Assembly: GCA_040222855.1 (NCBI GenBank)
Contig: JAVKCD010000018.1
Coordinates: 310,001-374,000 of the forward strand
Length of the DNA: 64,000 nt
Source of the DNA: Phycisphaeraceae bacterium
Lineage (GTDB): Bacteria > Planctomycetota > Phycisphaerae > Phycisphaerales > Phycisphaeraceae
Reading direction: 5' to 3'
Of the stretch, positions 52,279 to 61,600 are shown piece by piece; the first letter of the stretch is position 1; the number at the start of each line of letters is the position of its first letter. The notes under the pieces were generated by a model. That model did no database searches, was not told the origin of the DNA, and saw only the letters and a program-made list of their open reading frames with translations. The position numbers and the translations under genes were made by a program.

Positions 52279-53559
52279 TTACCGCTCGAACACCCTCAGC
52301 GGCACGTTCGCCGTTGCTGCGGCACCCTGGCCGTCGTAGACGGCGACGTGGAGCCGATAGTTGCCCGGTTGATCGGGAAGCCGAACGACCGCATGTTGCG
52401 CATCGGCTTCGATCAGGGCTGAATCCAGGCGCTGCGGTACGGCCTGGGCGTCTCCGCCAGTGATGTAGCGGTCTGACTCGGCCTTGAACAGCCATTTGGC
52501 TTGTAGCGTGGCGCCCTCCGGATCGCTTGCCGCCACAGTGAATCGCAGCACGGTACCGGGCAGACCCGAGGTGCCGTCCAAGGCCTCGATCGGCTCGATC
52601 GTTGGGCAGAGATTCGCGGGCGGGCGGCCGGACCAGAGTCGGGTCATCGCATCGACCGAACCGACCTTGTTCCCATCGGGCAACCACATCCCGAACCAGG
52701 TGTGCGTGGCCTCCTGCTTGTGGCTCCAGAGGAACGCGAATGACCCCAGGCACATCTCCGTATCCGCTTCGAGCGCGAGATAGACTTCTTCATAGAACTC
52801 TGCCTTCTCGGTGCTCGTCTGCTCGAGCACCATGCCGTGCTCATCCTTGGGTACTTCCCAGGTGCCGAGGGGGCCGAACTCGGCGATGACGTAGGGCAGT
52901 GTCCCGCCAGCGTCACGGTATCGTGCCGGGAACGACGCGGCCCCGCCGTAGCTGTTGGAACCGATGACATCGATCGATGGGCAGAGCTGGTGAACAGCTG
53001 CGAGTTTTTCTCGATTGATCTCGGCAAAGACGGTCATGACCGGGTGATGCGGGTCGAGTTCCTTGATCAGAGCCGCACTGGCTTCGAGATGAGACCAGAC
53101 CGCCGCGTTGGATTCGCCATCGCCGTGCTCCATCTCGTTGCCGAGCCCCCACATCAGCAGGGCCGGGTGATCCTTGTGCTTCTCGACAGACCTGCGGACG
53201 TGCTGGTACTGCGCGGCGACCTGCTCGATATCGCTGTAGTCAAAGCCGTGACGCGGATGGCCGAGCCAGATGCCGACCACGACTTTGAGACCGTTTCGGT
53301 GCGCTTCGTCGAGCACATCACCTGTTTTGTCGTGCACGCCCCAGGTGCGTGTGGTGTTCCCGCCTGCGGCCGCCAGTTCCGCCATGCTGTGGTTACCGCC
53401 GGCACCCTTGATACGGTAGGGCTCGCCATCAACGAGCAGACGCCAGCCGTTCGTTTCGGTCTGCTCGATGGTGACATGAGTTGGCTGGGCGTTCACCAGG
53501 GACCCCATCGCCAGAATGATCAAAAGACCAAGCAGCACCAGCGGGCTTTGCATCATCAA
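52279..53559 (-). CDS. Exported GH2-like (TIM-barrel) glycoside hydrolase
   Basis: 426 aa; three successive ATGs behind GGAAAG. Signal peptide SPLVLLGLLIILAMGSLVNA. The short barrel resembles the catalytic domain of GH2 and clan A enzymes: GEPYRIKGAGGNHS, NTTRTWGV, LLMWGLGNEMEHGD with the acid/base Glu in GNE, and LPYVIAEFGPLGTWE with the nucleophile in AEFG. A C-terminal beta-domain (RFTVAASDPEGATLQAKWLFKAE) follows, with a carbohydrate- or cadherin-like look. Substrate cannot be fixed from the motifs; a beta-linked glycan is likely. No PEP-CTERM, so it is soluble or periplasmic. Confidence 0.8.
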   Translation of the reverse strand: MMMQSPLVLLGLLIILAMGSLVNAQPTHVTIEQTETNGWRLLVDGEPYRIKGAGGNHSMAELAAAGGNTTRTWGVHDKTGDVLDEAHRNGLKVVVGIWLGHPRHGFDYSDIEQVAAQYQHVRRSVEKHKDHPALLMWGLGNEMEHGDGESNAAVWSHLEASAALIKELDPHHPVMTVFAEINREKLAAVHQLCPSIDVIGSNSYGGAASFPARYRDAGGTLPYVIAEFGPLGTWEVPKDEHGMVLEQTSTEKAEFYEEVYLALEADTEMCLGSFAFLWSHKQEATHTWFGMWLPDGNKVGSVDAMTRLWSGRPPANLCPTIEPIEALDGTSGLPGTVLRFTVAASDPEGATLQAKWLFKAESDRYITGGDAQAVPQRLDSALIEADAQHAVVRLPDQPGNYRLHVAVYDGQGAAATANVPLRVFER

Positions 53560-53580
53560 CTGCTTTCCAAAAAGACTGAG

Positions 53581-53620
53581 AAAGAAAAACGTCAGGGCGG
53601 GGATGAGCCCACCCTGACGT
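53581..53620 (-). terminator. Terminator of the glycanase/pseudopilin operon
   Basis: Stem ACGTCAGGG (53589-53597) with CCCTGACGT (53612-53620) and partial inner GC pairing, followed on the minus strand by TTTTTCTTTC. It separates the pseudopilin gene from the GH2-like gene. Confidence 0.9.
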
Positions 53621-53658
53621 GATCATGGTCGCGGTCGTCCCGGACCGCAGGAGGAAGA

Positions 53659-54543
53659 TCAGTATCCAGGAGGGGCGTCAGGCCGGACGTTCTTCTTGAG
53701 GATCGAACCACGAGCCTGAGCCGAAGCGTGGCCGTCGGCGTAGAGAGCATTCACGCTGCCAGCATCACCCCCAGACTCCGAGCCACCGCCGTGGCGCCAT
53801 CTGAGATCGGCGACGCCATCAGCACCGAGCTTCGTGATACCGTCTACGTTACCCCCTTCGTTGATTACTTCCTTGTTATTGATGTCAGAAGAATTGTAGT
53901 AGTCTTGAGGATCATCGACTCCACCTGCAGAAGGCCCCTTGCCGCCACCGAAGTCGAGATTCTCGAGAACCGCAAAACTGTCACCGATTTCACTATTGAT
54001 GGAAAGTGCTTGCGTAGTCTGACCACCGTCAGCTAGTACGATAGTTTCGGAGCCACGCCGGTGGAAGCTTGTGCTGTACTCAGGTACCCCGTTGGTCCCG
54101 CCCGAAAGATTACCGGTAGCTGGACTGATGAGCTTACGGGTGTTGTATTGTGGCATACCACTGAGGTAGAGAGGCATCACCAGCATGTTGACCGAATAGT
54201 GCAGACTACCTCCATCGACCGCAGCTGAAGCGCAAGTAAATGCATCTTTGGAGGGATCGTCACCCGAGTTGTAACTTGATTGTGATCCGCCAAAATAGCC
54301 TGCAATGATCACACTATAGTCCGACTCTCCATTGATAAATCCTGGTGGATAGAGATCTTTGTTGTCGAGCGTCCAACCAAAGAGTGCAATACCAATCTGT
54401 CTTTGATTAGACAGACACGACATCCCTCGCGCCGTGTTCCTGGCCGCCCCAAGCGCCGGCAGGAGGATGCCGATCAGCAGCGCGATGATGGAGATCACCA
54501 CCAGCAGTTCAATAAGTGTAAAACCGGTCCGTCGTGCGTTCAT
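53659..54543 (-). CDS. Pseudopilin with prepilin cleavage motif (H-X9-DG type)
   Basis: 294 aa from ATG 54543 (AGGAG 7 nt upstream; the in-frame extension is discarded). [20 protein letters not shown] gives the prepilin peptidase site and helix; the next segment, [18 protein letters not shown], is nearly the same as in the pseudopilin at 21477. The C-terminus [16 protein letters not shown] holds the DGH signature, and the preceding [17 protein letters not shown] the His. It is third in an operon behind the PEP-CTERM and GH16 dockerin genes (65 bp gap) and is followed by a terminator. Possible role: a fibre subunit helping export of its neighbours. Confidence 0.87.
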   Translation of the reverse strand: MNARRTGFTLIELLVVISIIALLIGILLPALGAARNTARGMSCLSNQRQIGIALFGWTLDNKDLYPPGFINGESDYSVIIAGYFGGSQSSYNSGDDPSKDAFTCASAAVDGGSLHYSVNMLVMPLYLSGMPQYNTRKLISPATGNLSGGTNGVPEYSTSFHRRGSETIVLADGGQTTQALSINSEIGDSFAVLENLDFGGGKGPSAGGVDDPQDYYNSSDINNKEVINEGGNVDGITKLGADGVADLRWRHGGGSESGGDAGSVNALYADGHASAQARGSILKKNVRPDAPPGY

Positions 54544-54608
54544 GGCGAGTCTCCTGTCAGGTATACGTCTGGATAAGGTTGGTTGGTTCGTCATGGATGG
54601 AAGTTCCT

Positions 54609-56498
54609 TCACCGGCGACGCAGCGCCAGGGCTGCGAGACCGAGGAGGACTGCAGAAGCTGGCTCAGGGATAGGAACAGCGCTAGCAGAGTTGCCGAAGT
54701 TGCTGGCGAGTGTCGAGAGATCGATGAGGTCTACAACCCCGTCGCCATTGAAGTCGCCCGTGGCCCAGCCGTCACCAGCCGTATCAAAGTTGCTCGCCAG
54801 GGCCGACAGATCGATCAGATCGACCTCTCCGTCGAGGTTGGTGTCGCCGGGAAGGCTGCCGTATTCGGTCAGCCAGTCCAGGGCGTCCTGCGAGGTGATG
54901 CTGCCGTCCTGGTTGATGTCGATCGGGTCGGTTGAGTCCGCGTCACCGCCCGACATCAAAACGAGGTCCAGGTCGTCGACATCGACGTCGCCGTCCATAT
55001 CGGCGTCGAGAATGTCCGTGAGCATGACCAGCTCGTTGCCGTCGATCCAGACCGCGCCACCCTCGGCGATAAAGCCATTCTCGAAGTTGTTGGCCGTCTG
55101 GACGAACACATGGACGATCTCGATGGCGTGGGTGCCAACCGGGGCCTTGACCGCGAGATTTGACTCGACCCAGGTATCCGTAGGCGTCGTGGCGATCCGA
55201 CCATCGATGATGGTGGCCACCTCGCCATTCAAAGCGATGCCGGGTGCCGGATTGAACGGCTCGGTGATGAGGTTGAAGCTCTCATCGAAGAACTGGACGA
55301 CGGTCAGCGCGATGTTTTGCGTGCCGACGATGCCATCGGCTGAGGGCGTGAGCATACGCACCGTGGCCTCGAACTCCTTGCCGTCGAAGACCTGGCCTTC
55401 CTGCTCTTCGACGCGCTGGATCAGTACGCTGTCGCCGCCGGAGAAAAACGACCCGAAGAACTTAGCTGCTGCGTTGTCGCCATCGAAGGCTGTTACGCCC
55501 TCAAAGCTCGGTGTGGCGGTCGCGAAGGCGTTACTAAACGTCTGCCACCCGCCCACGAAGTTACTGTCAGGTGAAGTTAACGGGGCAACGTGGCTGGGAT
55601 CGACCAATAGGTTGTCGCTGCGTCGGGTCGTCGAGAGGTTCGCATCAAACGCAGCCCCCAACTCCTTGACCTTGATGAAATCGACCTGGGCCTCGATCTC
55701 CTGGTTCGCACCCAGGGTCGCGGCGGTCTGGAGGGCGTTGTCGAAGGCGTCGCTAAAGCCCGAGTCGGTGGCCCAGAGGTTAGCGCGGACAGTCATGGGA
55801 TCATCGGGGACTCGGTTTGTCTCGGTCCGCACCAACACGTCATCGCGGTACCACTCCACCCGGTCGCGCTTCCAGTCAATGCGATAGTTGTGGAACGCCC
55901 CAAGGTCCTGCCCCGGGCTAATGAAGGCAGCATCACCGGTCGGTCCGACGAAGCCTTCTTCGGAGTAGGTGTTGGTGAACGGGCGGTTGTTACCGTTGAC
56001 GATCTCGTTCGTGAGCAGTTCCCAGTCGAGCTCATCACGGACCGGCAAGCCACCGGTGTCCGTGCGGGTCACGTTGTACGAGAACAGGCCGTTGACGAGC
56101 CCGCCAACGCCTGCGGGGACGGTGGTGAGGTCGATGCGTGAGCGCCACTCCATCGAGATCCCCCCGCCACGAGCGAAAACACGCTTGGAAATCATCTCGG
56201 CGCCGTGGAACGCCGCGCCGGGATCGTCCGGGAAGTAGGTATCGAGCTGGAGAACGGCGTTGCCGCCAATCTGCTGGGGCGTGTCGATGGCCGGGTCAAC
56301 CTTCGCCTGGGTCCGGCCGTAGAAAGCAGCTGGGCCGTCAGCGGGGAGCCGCCAGGCTTCGTAGGCGACGTTGCCGGTGCCCGTGAAGTTGTCTTCAAGG
56401 AGGACCTTCGGTGCGTCGGCCGAGGCGATGGTGCCGACGGAACCGATCATCAGGGTGGTCAACAGGGTTCGGGTGGTCATGCAGGCGGTGCGATTCAT
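54609..56498 (-). CDS. GH16-like glycanase with dockerin repeats and PEP-CTERM
   Basis: 629 aa from ATG 56498 (GGAGGA 7 nt upstream). Signal peptide ends IASADAP. Residues about 30-290 fit a GH16 jelly roll, with the catalytic motif E156-L-D-W-E160 ([12 protein letters not shown]; nucleophile and acid/base), preceded by [14 protein letters not shown] and followed by [26 protein letters not shown] second beta-domain covers about 320-485. Dockerin-type calcium loops lie at about 490-605 ([57 protein letters not shown]). It ends with [28 protein letters not shown]. Substrates of GH16 include laminarin, agar, carrageenan and porphyran; which one applies is unknown. Confidence 0.83.
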   Translation of the reverse strand: MNRTACMTTRTLLTTLMIGSVGTIASADAPKVLLEDNFTGTGNVAYEAWRLPADGPAAFYGRTQAKVDPAIDTPQQIGGNAVLQLDTYFPDDPGAAFHGAEMISKRVFARGGGISMEWRSRIDLTTVPAGVGGLVNGLFSYNVTRTDTGGLPVRDELDWELLTNEIVNGNNRPFTNTYSEEGFVGPTGDAAFISPGQDLGAFHNYRIDWKRDRVEWYRDDVLVRTETNRVPDDPMTVRANLWATDSGFSDAFDNALQTAATLGANQEIEAQVDFIKVKELGAAFDANLSTTRRSDNLLVDPSHVAPLTSPDSNFVGGWQTFSNAFATATPSFEGVTAFDGDNAAAKFFGSFFSGGDSVLIQRVEEQEGQVFDGKEFEATVRMLTPSADGIVGTQNIALTVVQFFDESFNLITEPFNPAPGIALNGEVATIIDGRIATTPTDTWVESNLAVKAPVGTHAIEIVHVFVQTANNFENGFIAEGGAVWIDGNELVMLTDILDADMDGDVDVDDLDLVLMSGGDADSTDPIDINQDGSITSQDALDWLTEYGSLPGDTNLDGEVDLIDLSALASNFDTAGDGWATGDFNGDGVVDLIDLSTLASNFGNSASAVPIPEPASAVLLGLAALALRRR

Positions 56499-56579
56499 CG
56501 TGCGTTCCTCCAAGGGCCGGTCGAGCCGGTGGGTAAAAACATTCTCCCGCGGGGACAGACTTCGTCCCGCTGAATCGGA

Positions 56580-56601
56580 CCGGGCTCCTCTCGGAGCCCG
56601 G
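56580..56601 (-). terminator. Intercistronic hairpin after the PEP-CTERM gene
   Basis: Perfect 9-bp stem CCGGGCTCC/GGAGCCCGG with a 4-nt loop, 18 bp after the stop. No T-run follows, so it is more likely a partial terminator or an mRNA-stabilising hairpin that lets the first gene be expressed more than the GH16 gene. Confidence 0.5.
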
Positions 56602-56619
56602 CCCGGAAAAGGTGATCGT

Positions 56620-57294
56620 TTAGCGACGACGGAAGGCGGCGAGGCCACCGAGCGCCAGCAAAGCCGCTGAGGCCGGCTCGGGGACGATGCCAAACGAGGC
56701 GTCATCCGCCGCGATCTGGATGTTGGCGAACACACCGTCATTGACGAAGCTCTGCACGGCGAGCACGACGTTCGCACGGGTCGCGGTCGGAGGAGCCACG
56801 GCGGACACCTCGAACTGCTGGTACTCCGAGGTCAGATCATCCTGAAGCAGGATCTGGTTCGATCCGAGAGGGCCGTCACCCGCATCAAACCACTCGATGC
56901 GGAACTCAACGGCGTTGCCCGAGTTGACGATCTCCTTGGCGAAGATCGAGGCGACATACTCGACGCCAGCGGAGATGCCAGGGATCTGCTGCACGTGACC
57001 GGTGAACGAGTCAAAGCCGGGTGTAGTGGGCACAGTCGGATTATCCGTGTTGCCGGTGATCCGAAGGAACAGCGCCTGGTTGCCGGAGTTGGCCTCCGAC
57101 GCTGGGAGCACGTCGTTGAACGCCGCGAGGGTCACTCCGGGAGGGCCTCCAAAGAAACCGTTCCAGTTGGTGGCAACCGAGAAATCAAAGCCCAGCGGGT
57201 CTTCGAAGCCGGGGTTGTTCAGCATGTTCGCCGAAGCAACCGACGACATGCCGACGACGGCAACGAGGCAGGTGGTGGTGAGCAGACTCTTCAT
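56620..57294 (-). CDS. PEP-CTERM protein with carbohydrate-binding-like beta-sandwich
   Basis: 224 aa from ATG 57294 (GGGAGG 8 nt upstream). Signal peptide MKSLLTTTCLVAVVGMSSVASA. Mature start NMLNNPGFEDPLGFDFSVATNWNGF is the N-L-x-NPGFE pattern of CBM4/9-like or PEP-CTERM beta-sandwich domains. Then GSNQILLQDDLTSEYQQFEVSAVAPPTATRANVVLAVQSFV follows, with typical sandwich strands. The C-terminus VPEPASAALLALGGLAAFRRR is a PEP-CTERM. First gene of the glycanase operon, right after the LacI gene. A role in glycan binding at the cell surface is inferred. Confidence 0.8.
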   Translation of the reverse strand: MKSLLTTTCLVAVVGMSSVASANMLNNPGFEDPLGFDFSVATNWNGFFGGPPGVTLAAFNDVLPASEANSGNQALFLRITGNTDNPTVPTTPGFDSFTGHVQQIPGISAGVEYVASIFAKEIVNSGNAVEFRIEWFDAGDGPLGSNQILLQDDLTSEYQQFEVSAVAPPTATRANVVLAVQSFVNDGVFANIQIAADDASFGIVPEPASAALLALGGLAAFRRR

Positions 57295-57404
57295 GATCTT
57301 TTCCTCCCTTAAGGTGGGTAGCGCCAACGAGGCGCTTGAGTGAAACCTAGAAACTTCGAATCAGATCAGCGGCCAACGCGACCGCATAAAAAAACAAAAC
57401 AGAG

Positions 57405-58415
57405 TCAAGTGGCAATCGGTGCCGGGCCCGTGGTCCCGTTCACCTCGAACCAAGCGCGAAGTGATCGACCGAGCTTCGCGGGCTGGAAATCAGCGTCAGT
57501 CACCAGGGTGTTGAGCAACTCCAAGGCTTCACTACCGAGACGCTTGGCATCTTGGCAGACCGCACTCATCCGCGGATAGACCGACGAACGGAGCTGCGAA
57601 TCGTCAAAACCGACCAGCGAAACGTGACCGGGGATGTCCAGGCCGAGCGCTCGGGTCTCATTCATCGCGCCGACACAGGTGAAGGGATCGGTGATGAAGA
57701 TCGCGGTGGGCCGATCGGTCATGGTCATCACCCTGCGGATCATCTGGCTCCCGCCTTCGAGATTCGCGGGTGTCTGGATGATCATTCGCGGATCAACGCC
57801 GATGCCTGCCGCTTCGAGTGCTTCGCGATACCCCGCCATGCGGTCACGGTGGTCCGTGTCGTCCACGACATTGGTAGCGATGGCGATGCGTCGATGCCCC
57901 AGATCGATCAGGTGCTCGATCGCTTCTCGGCTGGCTTGTTTTGATTCGTAATCGACGGTCACGATGGTGGAGGAATCGAAACGATCACCCACCACCACGG
58001 CGGGGAATCCCTCTTCGGCGATCGCTGCACAGTAGTGACGCGTGGTCTCGGTCGTCCGCAGCACCGCCCCCCGAACACCTTTACGCAGAAACATCTGGCT
58101 GAAGGTCTCCGAAGTCTGACGGGCCTGCCGGGCGTTGATCACAACCAGATCAAGTTGATGCTGTTCGAGCGTCTCGAAGATCCCCTGGACGATCGCTGCG
58201 TCGTAGGGGGAATCCAGCGTGGTGTGGTCGGTGTAAACGTAGGCGATGTTTCCGGTCGATCGGCGGCCAATCGATGGGACATAACGCGACTCGTTCGCGA
58301 CCATGAGCACCTTCTGACGGGCACCATCACTGACCCGCGGATGATTGTTGAGCACCCGCGAGACCGTGGCGGTCGAGACACCGGCCAGCTTGGCTATTTC
58401 GCGGACAGAGGCCAT
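57405..58415 (-). CDS. LacI-family transcriptional regulator
   Basis: 336 aa. N-terminal helix-turn-helix and hinge: VREIAKLAGVSTATVSRVLNNHPRVSDGARQKVL. The effector-binding domain has NIAYVYTDHTTLDSPYDAAIVQGI, VGDRFDSSTIVTVDYESKQASREAIEHLIDLGHRRIAIA and TAIFITDPFTCVGAMNETRALGLDIPGHVSLVGFDDS, the usual periplasmic-binding-protein-like core. Cytosolic repressor of sugar genes, with an oligosaccharide as likely effector. Repeats and a palindrome upstream of its own start suggest autoregulation and control of the divergent 1144-aa gene. Confidence 0.92.
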   Translation of the reverse strand: MASVREIAKLAGVSTATVSRVLNNHPRVSDGARQKVLMVANESRYVPSIGRRSTGNIAYVYTDHTTLDSPYDAAIVQGIFETLEQHQLDLVVINARQARQTSETFSQMFLRKGVRGAVLRTTETTRHYCAAIAEEGFPAVVVGDRFDSSTIVTVDYESKQASREAIEHLIDLGHRRIAIATNVVDDTDHRDRMAGYREALEAAGIGVDPRMIIQTPANLEGGSQMIRRVMTMTDRPTAIFITDPFTCVGAMNETRALGLDIPGHVSLVGFDDSQLRSSVYPRMSAVCQDAKRLGSEALELLNTLVTDADFQPAKLGRSLRAWFEVNGTTGPAPIAT

Positions 58416-58460
58416 TGCTGTAACTTTCCGAAGTGGCTGGAATCTCGAATCTTGAAATCC

Positions 58461-58488
58461 GTCATGTAACTGATACTGTCATGTAACT
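58461..58488. promoter_or_regulatory. Tandem CATGTAACT repeats upstream of lacI-type gene
   Basis: GTCATGTAACT occurs at 58461-58471 and again at 58478-58488, 17 bp apart, 46-73 bp upstream of the LacI start. The half-site TGTAAC is the same as in the palindrome at 58571-58586. Possible accessory operators. Confidence 0.5.
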
Positions 58489-58570
58489 TAACTCGACTCT
58501 CGCGAAAGTCAAGGCATACTAGAGGGAATCACGGATTTTTAGAGCATCTTCAGCGTTATGAAACCTTCCA

Positions 58571-58593
58571 TGTAACGCGCGTTACACTATAGT
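58571..58593. promoter_or_regulatory. LacI-type operator overlapping a promoter of the 1144-aa gene
   Basis: TGTAACGCGCGTTACA (58571-58586) is a perfect 16-bp palindrome with the central CG step typical of LacI-family operators. It directly abuts a TATAGT -10-like hexamer (58588-58593), so a bound repressor would block polymerase. The -35 is poor. Confidence 0.65.
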
Positions 58594-58686
58594 TGTTACC
58601 TGTGACACGCATCTGGACCGGGCCTGACACCCGAATAATCTCGATTCACACCCCAGCTCACTCTCGCCAGAAACTGGACCCTCATT

Positions 58687-61600
58687 ATGACAACCACATC
58701 AACACGGGCTTTCTATAAGCATCTGGCTCAAAAGACATCGCGAAAGACTCCCGACCGCCAAGAGAGTATCGAGACCACATTAGGCGTCGAGGCTTACCGA
58801 ATTCCGAACTTCGATCAGTTACCCCCCTTTCTTGTCAGCCTGCTCTCCGAGGGGGATACCTGGTGCTTCGTCTCGTCCCGGGGGGCACTGACCGCAGGTC
58901 GCGTCGAGCCAGCTCACTGCCTGTTCCCCTATATCACAGACAACGAACTCCATCAGGCTCACACGCACACCGGACCGATCACGCTGGCGCGGGTGTCGCG
59001 CGATAGCAAGACTACTTTATGGTCGCCGTTGCGCGATCCACTCAGTGATCGCACGACGCGGAGTCTCGCCAAGACGATCCTCAGCGACCGGCTCATCGCG
59101 GAAGAGCATCACAGCGAACTCAAGCTAGATTATCGCAGCCAACTCGCGCCCACAGCACAACTCGGCATCATCCGTAGCGTGACGATCCAGAACACGTCAA
59201 CATCCCGCCCCGTCGATATCGACCTGATCGACGGCTACACAGGATTGATCCCCTCGAACGTCAACCTGACCACGCTCAGTCGAGCCTCCTGCCTTGTCGA
59301 TGCGTACACCCAGGCGGAAGTTGATCCGAAAACAACCCTTGCGACGATCTCACTGACCGCTGGAATAGTCGACACCGCAGAGCCTGCCGAGTCACTGCAC
59401 GCCAACATCGCGTGGTCGACCGGTCTTGACCCCAACGCCATCACGCTGGACGCCAACCAACTCAACTCATTCCGCGATGGCAAACGCCCCGAGCCCCAGA
59501 TTCTGGTCCAGGGACAGCGCAGCGGTTACCTCATTCATACCTTGATTCATCTCGAACCGGGCGAGAGCAAGACGTGGCACATCGTGCTTGATGCCAGACA
59601 GACTCAGGGTCGTATCGTCGAGGTCCAGAATCTGCTTCGTGATCCGGCTGCTGCTGAGATGACGATCGAGCAGGCTCTGGCGGCCACCGCATCAGGATTG
59701 ACCCGTAACGTCGAGAGCACCGATGCCGCTCAGACAACCGGCGACGCCATCAGCAGCGCCCACCACCGCAGCAATGTACTCTTCAATAATGCCCGTGGTG
59801 GTGTGCCTGCGAGCAACTACGACGCCCCGGCCGCCGACGTCATCGATTTTGTTACAACCCGCCACCGCCCCGCCGCCGAGCCGTTCAAGAAGCTTCTGGG
59901 TGATAGCACCACGATCAACACGCTCGACCTCATCGAGCGGGCAGCAGACTCCGCTGATCCAGACCTTCAACGGCTCGCACTCGAATACCTCCCGCTGACC
60001 TTTGGTCGCCGTCATGGCGACCCTAGTCGACCCTGGAACTACTTCGCCATCCACGTGCAGGACGAGCACGGCGAGCCCATCCTCAATCATCAGGGCAACT
60101 GGCGCGACATCTTCCAGAACTGGGAAGCCCTTGCACTGAGTTTTCCCGCATTCCTGCCCGGCATCATCAGCAAGTTCGTGAACGCCTCGACCCTTGATGG
60201 TTTCAACCCCTATCGCATCACTCGAGACGGCATTGATTGGGAAAAGCCCGACCCCGAGGACCCATGGGCCAACATCGGCTACTGGGGCGATCATCAGATC
60301 ATCTACCTGCTGCGACTCCTCGAAGCACTCAGCGATCACGACCCCAAGACACTCAACAAACTGCTGGCGAGTCAATGCTTCACCTACGCCAACGTGCCTT
60401 ATCGAATCAAGCCCTATGCCGACATGGTGGCGGACCCCCGAAGCACCATCACCTTCGATGCTGATCTGAACCGCGAGATCGATCGCCGTGTCGAGAACCT
60501 TGGCTCTGATGGCCGCCTGCTGCTGACTCGGCAAGGCAAGGTGCATCACGTCGGCCTGGTCGAAAAACTGCTTATCCCGCTGCTCAGCAAACTGTCCAAC
60601 CTCGTGCCCGATGGCGGGGTCTGGATGAACACCCAGCGACCCGAGTGGAACGACGCCAACAATGCCCTGGCAGGCTACGGCGTCTCGGTGGTAACGCTCG
60701 CCTATGTGCACCGCTACGCCAGCTTCATGCACAAGCTCATTCAAGAAACGACTGACAACACGCAGAAGCTCTCAACGCACGTCGCCGACTGGCTCAAGTC
60801 AATCTCAGACACACTGGAAGGCGTCGATACGCAACTCGCTGCTGGCCTGAATGCTCAGACGCGCCGCACCATCCTTGATCGCCTCGGAGAGGCTTTTGAG
60901 ACGTACCGATTGCGAGCTTATGCAGATGGGCCCGGCGAACCGCGCGACATCACGCGCGAGCAGCTCCTCACCCTTCTCGATCGCGCTCGAACCATCAGCG
61001 CCCAGGGACTCGACGCCAACCGCCGAGACGACAATCTTTACCACAGCTATAACGTGCTCGATCTGACCAATGATCAGGCAGAAATCAAGCGACTCCCGCT
61101 CATGCTCGAAGGCCAGGTGGCCGCCCTCTCCTCTGGCGCACTCGACGAGCATCGGTCGATCAGCCTGCTCGAATCACTCCATCAATCTCCTCTGTACCGC
61201 GATGACCAAAAGACGTTCATGCTCTACCCCAAGCGAGAGATGCCCTCGTTCCTGAGTAGAGCCGTCGTCGCCGAACACCTTGCCGCTTCGTGCTCCGCTG
61301 TTGAGCGTCTCGAATCCGCTGGCGATCGCACGATCCTCTATCGCGATGCGAACGGCGAACTTCGATTCGCAAGCTCTCTGATCAACTGCAAAGCGCTCGA
61401 TAACGCAATCACAAAGATCAGCGCCGTCAGCCTGAGCGAGGATGACCGAGCCGCTCTGCACGATCTCTATGAACAGGTCTTTGAGCATCAGTCCTACACC
61501 GGCCGCTCGGGCAGTATGTTTGCCTACGAGGGCAACGGCTGCATCTACTGGCACATGGTCGCCAAGCTGCTCCTCGCCGCACAGGAAGCCTCGGACACGG

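Noticed and set aside
59692-60744. 350-codon minus-strand frame inside the 1144-aa gene
   Set aside because: Antisense shadow; the plus-strand frame has clear domain-like motifs, a promoter and an operator.
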